The translations under genes and the position numbers were made by a program. From the NCBI RefSeq assembly GCF_002760435.1, contig NZ_AUUU01000046.1:1-64000 (forward strand): a stretch of DNA of 64,000 bases. Reading direction: 5' to 3'. Each line of letters begins with the position of its first letter. Within the stretch, counting starts at the first letter, position 1. The stretch is from Clostridium sp. LS. Lineage in GTDB: Bacteria; Bacillota; Clostridia; Clostridiales; Clostridiaceae. Shown here piece after piece: positions 18,335 to 27,234 of the stretch. The notes beneath the pieces are model-generated. The model was not told the origin of the DNA and searched no databases. It saw only the letters and a list, made by a program, of their open reading frames with translations.

Positions 18335-19411
18335 CTATACAGTAATAGGCTGCTCTTGTTCTTGTTTCTTTTTTCTTAACTTCTTTTTTAACTTTGTAGA
18401 TACATCCTTTAAAGAAATAATTCCTCCTGGAAGCCAAAGAATTACAACTACAAATACGACTCCTATAAAATATGACCAAATATCAGGGAAATTCTCACTT
18501 ACTATTGTTTTTATACCATTAATAGATAATGCTCCTATAATAGGTCCAACTAATGTTCCCTTTCCTCCAATAGCAACCCAGATAATCATTTCTACCGATG
18601 GAGTTACTCCTACTTCTGCTGGTGATATAATGCCAACCTGAGTAACATATAAAGCTCCGGCAATTCCAGCAATAAAAGCTGATAATGCATATACAAAAAC
18701 TTTATAGTTAGCTGGATTATATCCTGTAAATCTCGCTCTATTCTCACCATCTCGAATTGCAATAAATATTTTACCTACTCTTCGGTTAATTAAAAACTTA
18801 CAAAGAATAAAAATTGCAGCTAAAAATATTAATGTTATATAAAAGAGTACAAACTTTGTTAAATTTGAATTAATATTTCTTCCAAATATAGTTGAGAAAT
18901 TTGTTAGACCATTTGATCCTCCTGTATAAGACTGCATTCCAATTAACAGCACAGATAATATCATTGCTAATGCTTGTGAAAGTATTGAAAAATATACACC
19001 TTTAATGCGGTTAACAAAAGTTAAATATCCGATTATAACAGCAAGAATCACAGGTACTACAGCTATAGCTGTCATACTAAATGCCGCATTTGAAAAAGGC
19101 TTCCAAAAGAAAGGTAATTTTTCTACTCCGCTCCATTGCATAAAATCAGGTAATCCTCCATGCGCTGCCTCTAATTTTAAGTACATTGCCATACAATATG
19201 CCCCAATTCCAAAATAAACACCATGTCCAAGACTTAGTATTCCTGTATATCCCCAAATCATATCAAGCCCTATAGCTACAATTGCAAAGCACATATATTT
19301 TCCTAATAAGTTAATACGAAACATTGTCATATATATGGGTGCTGTTGCTAGAAATATAAATATAATAATTGCTATGATTGTTTTCCAATCAAGTTTTTTG
19401 CTTAGTATCAT
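18335..19411 (-). CDS. urtC: Urea ABC transporter permease UrtC
   Basis: LivM-type permease with about ten membrane segments, 358 residues from the ATG at 19411. GGAGGTG lies six bases before that codon. The upstream in-frame ATG at 19426 would place this ribosome-binding site inside the gene. Family features: LSLGHGVYFGIGAYCMAMYL, a long loop with a tryptophan-rich part, and VAIGGKGTLVGPIIGA near the C-terminus. It forms the membrane channel with UrtB. Confidence 0.92.
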   Translation of the reverse strand: MILSKKLDWKTIIAIIIFIFLATAPIYMTMFRINLLGKYMCFAIVAIGLDMIWGYTGILSLGHGVYFGIGAYCMAMYLKLEAAHGGLPDFMQWSGVEKLPFFWKPFSNAAFSMTAIAVVPVILAVIIGYLTFVNRIKGVYFSILSQALAMILSVLLIGMQSYTGGSNGLTNFSTIFGRNINSNLTKFVLFYITLIFLAAIFILCKFLINRRVGKIFIAIRDGENRARFTGYNPANYKVFVYALSAFIAGIAGALYVTQVGIISPAEVGVTPSVEMIIWVAIGGKGTLVGPIIGALSINGIKTIVSENFPDIWSYFIGVVFVVVILWLPGGIISLKDVSTKLKKKLRKKKQEQEQPITV

Positions 19412-19428
19412 ATTCTTCACCTCCATTT

Positions 19429-20337
19429 TTAATCATCAAGAGCTCTAGTATTTACTGTAAAGATCCCTTTAGGTTTAAATTGAAGAACAATTATAACACA
19501 GATAAATACTATTACTTTTCCCATAGATGCATCTGTTAGAAACTCAAATGCTGTGCCCCCAATTCCAATAAAGGAAGAACCTATAATTGTTCCTATAATG
19601 CTTCCTACCCCGCCAACAACTACTGTCATAAATGTATCTACAATATAGTTTGTACCAAGTGTTGGTCCAATAGCTCCAATCCATGAAAGTGCACATCCTG
19701 CAATACCTGCAAGACCTGATCCAATAGCAAAAGTTCCTGCATCGATCAGTTTTGTATTAACCCCTAAACTTGCAGCCATATTTCTATTTTGCATAACTGC
19801 TCTGATATTTCTGCCTTGTCTTGTTTTATACATCCATAAGTAAACTCCTACTAAACATGTAATTGCAATTGCCAATATAAATAAGCGTTTATAAGGAAGT
19901 ATTATGACACTAGTAATCTTTAAATTATTCTCAAGAAAAGTTGGTGCTTTAACTCCAACATTAGGAGATCCAAATATAGTTCTTGCAAGCTGTTGAAGAA
20001 TTAAACTTATTCCCCAAGTTACTAATAAACTATCTGCAGCTTTACTATATAAATGACGAATAATTAATCTTTCTAATATTAATCCAAATGCTCCTGCAAT
20101 AACAAATGAAGCAATAATTGCTACTAAACAATATAAATTAAAATAATTTTCTGATACGTATTTTTGAAATATAATTTGTACAACGTAAGTAGTATAGGCA
20201 CCAATCATAATAAATTCACCATGTGCCATATTAATCACTCCCATAAGACCAAATGTGATAGCAAGTCCAATTGCCGCTAAGAGTAAAATTGAGCTTACAC
20301 TTATACCATTAAATAATTGCATTATTAATATTTCCAT
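19429..20337 (-). CDS. urtB: Urea ABC transporter permease UrtB
   Basis: LivH-type permease, 302 residues from the ATG at 20337, which has AAGGAG eight bases upstream (the GTG at 20346 is less likely). Features: ITFGLMGVINMAHGEFIMIG and GAYTTYVV, then RNIRAVMQNRNMAASLGVNT, IGAIGPTLGTNYIVDTFM and VVVGGVGSIIGTIIG, which are UrtB-like. The protein is the short form without the N-terminal extracytoplasmic extension found in some proteobacterial UrtB. Confidence 0.92.
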   Translation of the reverse strand: MEILIMQLFNGISVSSILLLAAIGLAITFGLMGVINMAHGEFIMIGAYTTYVVQIIFQKYVSENYFNLYCLVAIIASFVIAGAFGLILERLIIRHLYSKAADSLLVTWGISLILQQLARTIFGSPNVGVKAPTFLENNLKITSVIILPYKRLFILAIAITCLVGVYLWMYKTRQGRNIRAVMQNRNMAASLGVNTKLIDAGTFAIGSGLAGIAGCALSWIGAIGPTLGTNYIVDTFMTVVVGGVGSIIGTIIGSSFIGIGGTAFEFLTDASMGKVIVFICVIIVLQFKPKGIFTVNTRALDD

Positions 20338-20457
20338 TTTTACCACTCCTTCTACATGATGAATATTACTTACCTCACTTTTCTTACAAAATTCCTTAAT
20401 TTATGTTGAAGTATTATTTTTTTACGATATATTTAATACATAATATTAGTGTTTATG

Positions 20458-20495
20458 GAGAGAGCTTCCTGGTTTTAGAAGCTCTCATAAGTTTA
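20458..20495 (-). other. Hairpin in the urtA-urtB gap
   Basis: GAGAGCTTC pairs with GGAAGCTCTC around an eight-base loop, in the 160-base gap between the binding-protein gene and the first permease. There is no T-run, so it is more likely to protect or process the upstream urtA message than to terminate all transcription. Confidence 0.5.
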
Positions 20496-20499
20496 AGTA

Positions 20500-21759
20500 T
20501 TATTTTGCATTAGCAGATAACCCTTGAGCCCAGTCATATCCTTTTAAATATGGATCTGGTTTTACTGGCTGATCTGTACTCCAAACTTCATCAATAAGAC
20601 CATTAGAATTTACTTTACCAATTCTAACAGGCTTGTATAGGTGTTGATTATCTCCATCAATAGTAACTTTTCCTTCTGGTGCGTCAAAGCTTATTCCAGC
20701 TGCGGCTTTCTTTACTGCATCTACATCAATTGATCCTGCTTTTTTAACTGCTGCTGCCCATAAGTAAACTGCATTATAACCAGCTTCTATTGGGTCATCT
20801 GTAACTCTGTCTTGTCCATATTCCGCTTTATAAGCTTCTACAAATTTCTTGTTTTGTTCAGTTTGAGTTGTTTGATAATAATTCCAGGCAACTAAGTGTC
20901 CCTCCATATAAGATGCTCCTATGCCAGCTACTTCTTCTTCTGCAACAGATACAGAACAAGTTTGTACTTGATCAGGTGTTAATCCTGAATCTTTAAATTG
21001 TTTAAAGAATGCTACATTTGAATCGCCATTTAAAGTATTAAATACGAAATCTGGTTTTGTATCTTTTATCTTATTTATGATAGTTGTGTAATCAGTGTAT
21101 CCCATTGGCGTATATTCCTCACCAACTATTTCTGCACCAAGTGATTTTGCTTGTGCTTTTATAATTGCATTAGCTGTTCTTGGAAATACATAATCAGAAC
21201 CTACTAAAAAGATTTTTTTACCTCTATTTTTTACTAAATACTCAATCGCAGGAACAATTTGTTGATTTGGAGCTGCACCTGTGTAGAAAATATTTGGAGA
21301 TGATTCTTGACCTTCATATTGTACTGGATACCATAACAATCCCTTGTTACTTTCAAATACTGGTAATACAGCTTTTCTACTTGCAGAAGTCCAACAGCCA
21401 AATACTGTAGCAACATTATCTTTTGTCAATAATTTTTGTGCTTTTTCTGCAAAAGTAGCTGGATCTGAAGCTCCATCTTCAACTACTGTTTCTATCTGTT
21501 TTCCTAGAACACCGCCTGATGCATTTATTTCTTTGATTGCAAGAAGCTCAGCATCTCTTACGGAAGTTTCACTCATTGCCATTGTCCCACTTAATGAATG
21601 GAGAATACCTACTTTAATTGTTTCACCACTGCTTGCAGATGCTGAATTATTTTTGTCTGATCCCTTATCTTCATTTAATGCACATCCAGCTACTCCGAAT
21701 GCCATTGTTGCTGATAAAGCTACTGCTAGTAGTGTTCTTAATAATCTTTGTTTCTTCAT
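20500..21759 (-). CDS. urtA: Urea ABC transporter substrate-binding lipoprotein UrtA
   Basis: 419 residues. The N-terminus is a lipoprotein signal with lipobox VAGC (Cys about residue 26), followed by a Ser/Asn/Lys-rich linker. The mature part is a Leu/Ile/Val-type periplasmic-binding fold with UrtA signatures: [67 protein letters not shown] and [17 protein letters not shown]. It captures urea outside the membrane for UrtBCDE. It is the first gene of the operon, behind a leader with antitermination-like structures. Confidence 0.95.
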   Translation of the reverse strand: MKKQRLLRTLLAVALSATMAFGVAGCALNEDKGSDKNNSASASSGETIKVGILHSLSGTMAMSETSVRDAELLAIKEINASGGVLGKQIETVVEDGASDPATFAEKAQKLLTKDNVATVFGCWTSASRKAVLPVFESNKGLLWYPVQYEGQESSPNIFYTGAAPNQQIVPAIEYLVKNRGKKIFLVGSDYVFPRTANAIIKAQAKSLGAEIVGEEYTPMGYTDYTTIINKIKDTKPDFVFNTLNGDSNVAFFKQFKDSGLTPDQVQTCSVSVAEEEVAGIGASYMEGHLVAWNYYQTTQTEQNKKFVEAYKAEYGQDRVTDDPIEAGYNAVYLWAAAVKKAGSIDVDAVKKAAAGISFDAPEGKVTIDGDNQHLYKPVRIGKVNSNGLIDEVWSTDQPVKPDPYLKGYDWAQGLSANAK

Positions 21760-21789
21760 ACTATTATCCCCTTTTTATTTTTTTATTAA

Positions 21790-21965
21790 ATAAAGGCGTC
21801 TAAAATTAAAAAGAATTTTAGACGCCTTTGCCATGCAAATTTTATTATCAATATAACTTAGGAATATAAAAAATAAGCTTTAAGACTTCTTTGCCTTGAT
21901 TTTTCTAAAAATAAAAAGTGCTTTATATAAAAATCAATTTTTATATAAAGCACCATTGCTTCTAA
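21790..21965 (-). promoter_or_regulatory. urtA leader with tandem A1/G4 hexaloop hairpins and terminators (ANTAR-type)
   Basis: Read on the minus strand. GAAGC-AATGGT-GCTTT (21962-21947) is a 5-bp stem with a six-base loop, A at position 1 and G at 4, and overlaps the 5-prime arm of terminator T1. AAGGC-AAAGAA-GTCTT (21897-21882) is a second such hairpin. A third, weaker one (GGC-AAAGGC-GTC, within 21834-21819) overlaps a second terminator-like stem, AAAGGCGTCTAAAATT with its complement at 21829-21792. Paired A1/G4 hexaloops overlapping a terminator are the recognition rule for ANTAR antiterminators. No ANTAR protein is encoded in the window. Confidence 0.6.
21905..21957 (-). terminator. Intrinsic terminator T1 between the response regulator and urtA
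   Basis: On the minus strand, GTGCTTTATATAAAAA pairs with TTTTTATATAAAGCAC around TTGA, followed by TTTTTATTTTT. It ends the kinase/regulator unit and, if a promoter lies between 21965 and 22067, also works as the first attenuator of urtA. Confidence 0.8.
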
Positions 21966-22067
21966 ATATTCCGTTCAGTTATTTAACTTGATATTATCAT
22001 ACTTTATTTAGGCTCGAAAAAAAACCTAATAATTCAGATATTTTCCTATACTTTTCCGTTCTTTCAG

Positions 22068-23111
22068 TTATACAATCAGTTGTTTCCTATACTGCATTGG
22101 TGTAAGTCCAACATTATTTTTAAATAGTTTTGAAAAATAATCTACTGTAGAATAACCTAAAAATTCACTTATTTCGTATACTTTCATATTACTATCTTGT
22201 AGCATTTTCTTTGCATATTGAATTTTTACTTTGGTACAGTATTCTCCCAGAGTCATGCCTAATTTACTACGGAATAATTTTCCCATATAATCTTTACTTA
22301 ACCCTACCTCTGACGATACTACATCTAATATCTTATCATTGCTTATATGTTCAACTATAATTGAACATATCTTATTAATTACGCTGTCATACTTATTTAA
22401 TTCATATTGTTTTACAATAGACTGCAAGCTTTCCACCAAAACCTCTACCTCGAACGTAAATTGTCCATCTTGTGAAATCACTTTGAAATCTTCTATATAA
22501 GTAATCCAAGGAAAAGTATTACATATTCTATTCCAAATTTCATGTAATATTATATTATTAATCAACTTTGGATATATTTCATTTTTCTCGGGGAATAACT
22601 CTTCTAATTCTCTATAAAACTCCCCTATTAATTGGCTTTTGCTTCTTTCATAATGGATTATATGATTATACCATTGCTGTATTTTTGCCTCTGAAATAGA
22701 ATCATCAGAAATTATTTTCTTTGTTTCTTTTTCATTTTCTAAAAGCAGCTTTTCAGTTCTAAAAAGAGCTTTTGATAAATCTTCTTCTGAAAATGGTTTT
22801 ACTATATAATCTATTGCACCTAATTGTAACCCTTTTTTAGCATATTCAAAATCACTATATGTACTTGATAAGATAACTGCCGTTTTATCTCCATTTTCTC
22901 TCATGATTTTAATTAATTCTAAGCCGTCTATTATTGGCATTCTTATATCTGTAATAATTAAATCAAAGGTTTCCTTTTCTAAAATTTCTAGTGCTTCTTT
23001 GCCATTTCTAGCCTGACTTTTAATTTTAAAATTACTATTATTCCATAATTTAAATTTTGATGCTATAAAGCCTATACATTCATCATCATCTACAAAAAGA
23101 ATCTCATACAT
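22068..23111 (-). CDS. AraC-type response regulator
   Basis: 347 residues. The N-terminal receiver has DDDE, the phospho-acceptor Asp in LIITDIRMPIIDGLELI and Lys in VKPFSEEDL. A central linker of about 110 residues follows. The C-terminal AraC pair of helix-turn-helix motifs (about 245-345) has DVVSSEVGLSKDYMGKLFRS and KVYEISEFLGYSTVDYFSKL. Its start overlaps the end of the kinase gene by eight bases, so they form one two-component unit. It lies directly upstream of the urt-ure operon, which makes it a candidate regulator of urea uptake; that link is inferred. Confidence 0.92.
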   Translation of the reverse strand: MYEILFVDDDECIGFIASKFKLWNNSNFKIKSQARNGKEALEILEKETFDLIITDIRMPIIDGLELIKIMRENGDKTAVILSSTYSDFEYAKKGLQLGAIDYIVKPFSEEDLSKALFRTEKLLLENEKETKKIISDDSISEAKIQQWYNHIIHYERSKSQLIGEFYRELEELFPEKNEIYPKLINNIILHEIWNRICNTFPWITYIEDFKVISQDGQFTFEVEVLVESLQSIVKQYELNKYDSVINKICSIIVEHISNDKILDVVSSEVGLSKDYMGKLFRSKLGMTLGEYCTKVKIQYAKKMLQDSNMKVYEISEFLGYSTVDYFSKLFKNNVGLTPMQYRKQLIV

Positions 23112-25737
23112 TGCTATTATCCCCTATTTCATTTAATATATAATACGCTTTGTCCAAATCATATTTTTCAATATATTCTTGCAGTTCTTTGAATAAATTT
23201 TTACTAAAGTTCTTCCTAAATAAATCTTTGCTAGATTCAAAAATATTAACTGCTTCAATGTCACTAAATTTTAAGTATTTCATAAATTCATTAAGAACTT
23301 CGTTAAAACTTTTATTTGAATCTAAATCAATATCTGTTTCCTCTTTACTAAAGGACACTTTTTCTAATAAAATCCTTATGGCTTCTATTGTTTTATCAAA
23401 GTTATCTATAAACTCTTCTATATGTAAATTTATTTTACTGCCTGAATATTGTTCAGATTTTAATTCTTCTTCTAGTTCTATTATACTTTTTCTTACTATA
23501 TTCCCCCCAATGCTGCCACAGACTCCTTTTAACATATGCAATTGTTCTTTTACATTTTGATAATCTTCTGTTTCAATGAAATGTTTCAAAATATTCACTT
23601 CATCTTTATGCTTTTCTATAAAGGAGCTTAAAAGTTCAAAATATAATTCTTCATTGCCATTTAAGTTTTTTATAACACTGCCTGCCATAAGATACTTACT
23701 ATCATATTCTTTGGCTGCTTTATTTACTGATTCATTTATTATTTCTATTTTATCATTTTCAAAATATTTTCTTAAAATCCTAATAATATGATCTAAATTT
23801 AAAGGTTTAGTTATAAAATCATCCATTCCAGCTTCTTTTGCTCTTTTAACTGAGTTATTTTCAGCATCTGCTGTCAATGCAATTATATACGTAAATCTAT
23901 TTTCTTCTAATTTTCTAATCGCTCTAGCTGTTTTATATCCATCCATTCCAGACATTCTGATATCCATAAAAATAACATCGAATTTTATCTTTCTAGACAG
24001 TTCAATTGCTTTCTGACCGCTTTTAGCAACAGTCACCCTTAAGCCTAAAGATCTGAGCATTTCCTTTTCTACCGCTTGATTAATCTCATTATCTTCCACT
24101 AGAAGTATCTGCTTTCCTTTAAATTTCATATTTTTTTCTGAGTTAATTTTTTTATCTTCTAATACAGCTTCTTTTTCTCCAATTTCAAAATTTACTTCAA
24201 TAGTAAATTTTGAACCTTTACCATAAACACTATCAACTGTAATCTTCCCATTAAATAAGTCTATTATTTTTTTACATATAGAAAGACCAAGTCCAGTACC
24301 TCCATATTTTCTTGTAATGGATACATCTGATTGCTCAAAGGCCTCAAAAATTCTTTTCTTGTCTTCTTCTAATATACCTATTCCAGTATCTTCAATCTCA
24401 AAAGTTAATTTTACTTTATTTACTTCCATCGTAGCTGATGAAACTTTTACAGTAACTCCACCTTTACTAGTAAACTTAATAGCATTAGATATGATATTGT
24501 TTAGGACTTGATTTAATTTTAAGGAATCCCCTTTAACATAGCGTGGTACATCTTTATCAATATCAAATTTTAGATAAAGACCTTTATTTAAAGCAGTATA
24601 TGAAAATATCTGATTTTCCTCTTCTAAAAATTCGTCTAAATCAAAAGATATGTTTTCTAATTGCATCTTGTTATTTTCTAACTTAGAAAAATCAAGAATG
24701 TTATTAATAATCTGTAATAATCCCTTTGCTGCCAACTTACTGTTTTTAATATATTGCCTTTGCTCTGAATTAAGCGAAGTTTCTTCTAATAAATATTCAT
24801 ATCCCATAATTATATTAAGTGGAGTTCTTATTTCATGGCTCATACTGGCTAAAAATTGACTTTTAGCTTTATTTGCTTCCAATAAACTTCTATATAAGTC
24901 ATTAAATTTTTCCGCAAACAAGTATAATTCCTTTGAACCTTGTGGCTCTAACATAGCTTCAGCATTATTGAAACTTCCATCCTTTAGTTTTTTTGTATAG
25001 TTTTGAATAGGAAAAATAAAAAATACATAAGAAATAACCAAAACCAAACATACTAAAATTAAGCTTAAAAAAAGTAATATTATCTGCACAATAAGTGCAT
25101 GAGTGGTTCTTTCTCTATTTTGATTAAGCTCATCTTCTAATCTTGCATTCATAGTCTCATTAAATTTATCAATTGCATCTGTAATTATTTTTTTATTTAT
25201 AGTATACTCTTCTCCTAATATAAGCTGTCTGGCCTTTTCTAACTTTTCCTCATTGCTCAATCCCCTATCTACTACATTCAACTTATATTGTCGAACTTCC
25301 TTAGGTAAGTTTTCTTCATCTATGTTCATAGTATCTAATACAAGACGCATAGATTTTATTTCAGAATCCATTAAAAAATCAGAATAATCCTTTGCAAGGT
25401 AAATCAACCGTTCTTCAGACTCGGGTAAATTCAAAGAAGATAAAGCTTCAATAACTTTTTCTCTATTTCTATCAATCTTTACTTCCTTCCAATAATTATT
25501 TAAATGTTCTATATCTTTAGTAACTGCAAATTTTCTAACTTCTTCTGTCAAATCATCTGATGCTGTATCTAGTATACTACCCATGGTTTGATATTGTGTT
25601 TTCCTTTTCTCTGTTTCTTGTTCAGCTTGTACACTGGAGCGTATGTATGTAAAACTGTCAATAATCAAAAATACAATAAAACAAAAGGCTATAGAAATAA
25701 TAATATTTATATTTTTCTGGCTTACGGAATATTTCAT
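23104..25737 (-). CDS. Membrane hybrid histidine kinase with receiver and HPt domains
   Basis: 878 residues from the ATG at 25737 (AGAGGTG upstream; a longer frame to 25773 is less likely). Order: membrane segment (about 9-30), helical extracytoplasmic sensor (about 30-205), second membrane segment (about 215-240), HAMP-like linker, HisKA with His in FLASMSHEIRTPLNIIMGY, HATPase (NQVLNNIISNAIKFT, DTGIGI, GGTGLGLSICK), receiver (LLVEDNEINQ, FDVIFMDIRMSGMDGYKT), and a C-terminal HPt domain with His in QLHMLKGVCGSIGG. It probably runs an internal phosphorelay ending at the AraC-type regulator. The ligand cannot be read from sequence. Confidence 0.92.
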   Translation of the reverse strand: MKYSVSQKNINIIISIAFCFIVFLIIDSFTYIRSSVQAEQETEKRKTQYQTMGSILDTASDDLTEEVRKFAVTKDIEHLNNYWKEVKIDRNREKVIEALSSLNLPESEERLIYLAKDYSDFLMDSEIKSMRLVLDTMNIDEENLPKEVRQYKLNVVDRGLSNEEKLEKARQLILGEEYTINKKIITDAIDKFNETMNARLEDELNQNRERTTHALIVQIILLFLSLILVCLVLVISYVFFIFPIQNYTKKLKDGSFNNAEAMLEPQGSKELYLFAEKFNDLYRSLLEANKAKSQFLASMSHEIRTPLNIIMGYEYLLEETSLNSEQRQYIKNSKLAAKGLLQIINNILDFSKLENNKMQLENISFDLDEFLEEENQIFSYTALNKGLYLKFDIDKDVPRYVKGDSLKLNQVLNNIISNAIKFTSKGGVTVKVSSATMEVNKVKLTFEIEDTGIGILEEDKKRIFEAFEQSDVSITRKYGGTGLGLSICKKIIDLFNGKITVDSVYGKGSKFTIEVNFEIGEKEAVLEDKKINSEKNMKFKGKQILLVEDNEINQAVEKEMLRSLGLRVTVAKSGQKAIELSRKIKFDVIFMDIRMSGMDGYKTARAIRKLEENRFTYIIALTADAENNSVKRAKEAGMDDFITKPLNLDHIIRILRKYFENDKIEIINESVNKAAKEYDSKYLMAGSVIKNLNGNEELYFELLSSFIEKHKDEVNILKHFIETEDYQNVKEQLHMLKGVCGSIGGNIVRKSIIELEEELKSEQYSGSKINLHIEEFIDNFDKTIEAIRILLEKVSFSKEETDIDLDSNKSFNEVLNEFMKYLKFSDIEAVNIFESSKDLFRKNFSKNLFKELQEYIEKYDLDKAYYILNEIGDNSNV

Positions 25738-25905
25738 AATAGTGCACCTCTTACTGTTTACTGTTAGGAACATAGAAGAAAATAATAGATATGGCCTATT
25801 GGTCTATTATTTTTTTGATTGTACCTTATCTTTGCAAGCAAATAATTCTCTGATATAATCTATAATAAATTTAATCTATTGTCCAAATTTAGAAAGGAGT
25901 AGAAT

Positions 25906-26985
25906 ATGAGTTCAAAAAACAATATCAATATATTAATTGTTGATGATAGCCTAGAACATATTCGTATTGCTAGTTCTATACTTAAAAGTTTAAAATACCC
26001 CATTCGTGTAGCTAATAATGGTATGACAGCTTTAAAACTTATTAAAGAGCAAATTCCAACTTTAATTTTGCTGGATATTATAATGCCTAAAATAAATGGA
26101 TTTGAAATATGTAATATTATAAAGAAAAATCCCCTTTATCAAGATATTGCAATAATCTTTATGACAGCAGATCAAGATGAAGAGAGTATTCAAAAAGGTT
26201 TTTCACTTGGAGCACAAGATTATGTTGTAAAGCCTTATAAATCTTCAGAATTAATAGCCCGCGTTAAAACTCATATTAAGCTTGCATCACAATCAAATGA
26301 ATTAAAATCTGCCTATAAGGAGCTTGACCAATTTTGTCATACTGTTTCTCATGATTTAAAATCACCACTTAATGTTATTAAACAGCTTTCTAATCTTCTC
26401 AGCTTAGAATTAGGTAATACACTAACTGAAGATGCCCTAGAAATTATGAACAGAATTGATAATAAATCAAGTGAAATTATTCTTATGATTGAACGTTTGC
26501 TTGAATTTTCTAAAATGGGGCAATTAGAATGTAATTATACTGCTGTCGACCTTCACAGCCTCTTTAACGAAATAATGAATGAACTTACCTCTTTAGAAAA
26601 ACCCAGCCGCAAAATCAAATTTAATCTTGGTAAATTACCAACTATTAATGGTGATAAAACTTTATTAAAGTTTTTAATACAAAATATTTTAAGCAACTCT
26701 TTAAAATTCTCTAACAAAAATGATATAACAATTATTAATGTCTTTTTAGATGATCGAAAAGATAGTTATGAAATTTCAATTCAAGATAACGGAGTTGGTT
26801 TTAATATGAAATATTCCAACAAACTGTTTCGCATATTTGAGCGGCTTCACTCAAAAGAAGAATTTGAAGGTTCAGGTGTAGGCCTAGCTATTGTTAAACG
26901 AATTATGGATCGTCACAATGGCGCTGTTTACATATGCAGTCAATTATATAAAGGTGTAACTGTTACTCTATCTTTTCCTAAATAA
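25906..26985 (+). CDS. Cytosolic receiver-histidine kinase hybrid
   Basis: 359 residues, no membrane segment. The N-terminal receiver (about 8-125) has VDDS, Asp in LILLDIIMPKINGFEICNII and Lys in VVKPYKSSEL. HisKA follows with His in FCHTVSHDLKSPLNVIKQL, then HATPase with QNILSNSLKF, DNGVGFN and GSGVGLAIVKR. The layout is that of phosphorelay intermediates or phytochrome-type response kinases. Divergent from the membrane hybrid kinase across 168 bases, so the two may share regulation. GAAAGGAG precedes the ATG. Confidence 0.9.
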   Translation: MSSKNNINILIVDDSLEHIRIASSILKSLKYPIRVANNGMTALKLIKEQIPTLILLDIIMPKINGFEICNIIKKNPLYQDIAIIFMTADQDEESIQKGFSLGAQDYVVKPYKSSELIARVKTHIKLASQSNELKSAYKELDQFCHTVSHDLKSPLNVIKQLSNLLSLELGNTLTEDALEIMNRIDNKSSEIILMIERLLEFSKMGQLECNYTAVDLHSLFNEIMNELTSLEKPSRKIKFNLGKLPTINGDKTLLKFLIQNILSNSLKFSNKNDITIINVFLDDRKDSYEISIQDNGVGFNMKYSNKLFRIFERLHSKEEFEGSGVGLAIVKRIMDRHNGAVYICSQLYKGVTVTLSFPK

Positions 26986-27013
26986 TAAATAACAATGTAA
27001 ATACATCCAAAAT

Positions 27014-27042
27014 ACAAAACTATTTTATTTGATAGTTTTGTT
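27014..27042 (+). terminator. Terminator of the receiver-kinase gene
   Basis: CAAAACTAT pairs with ATAGTTTTG around an AT-rich loop, followed by TTAAAT. It lies about 30 bases after the stop. Confidence 0.55.
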
Positions 27043-27181
27043 AAATATATTAAAATACAGATTTTATAATTTTATAAAATTATAAGCAAATAATTACTCC
27101 AAGTCAATATTATGGTATATAATGCCTAAAACAGATATATCAATTTTATATACTAAATTTGCTTAATAAAAACTAATAAAA

Positions 27182-27221
27182 TATAAGTATAGATAAAATT
27201 TAACTCTTATCTATACTTATA
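27182..27221. terminator. Terminator of the minus-strand nitrogen operon
   Basis: TATAAGTATAGATAA pairs perfectly with TTATCTATACTTATA around a ten-base loop. It lies just past the aldehyde dehydrogenase stop codon (minus strand). No long T-run is present on either side. Confidence 0.55.
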
Positions 27222-27234
27222 TAACATTTAATTA

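Noticed and set aside
22068-23111. The response regulator as the ANTAR antiterminator
   Set aside because: Its output domain is an AraC-type double helix-turn-helix, not an ANTAR three-helix bundle.
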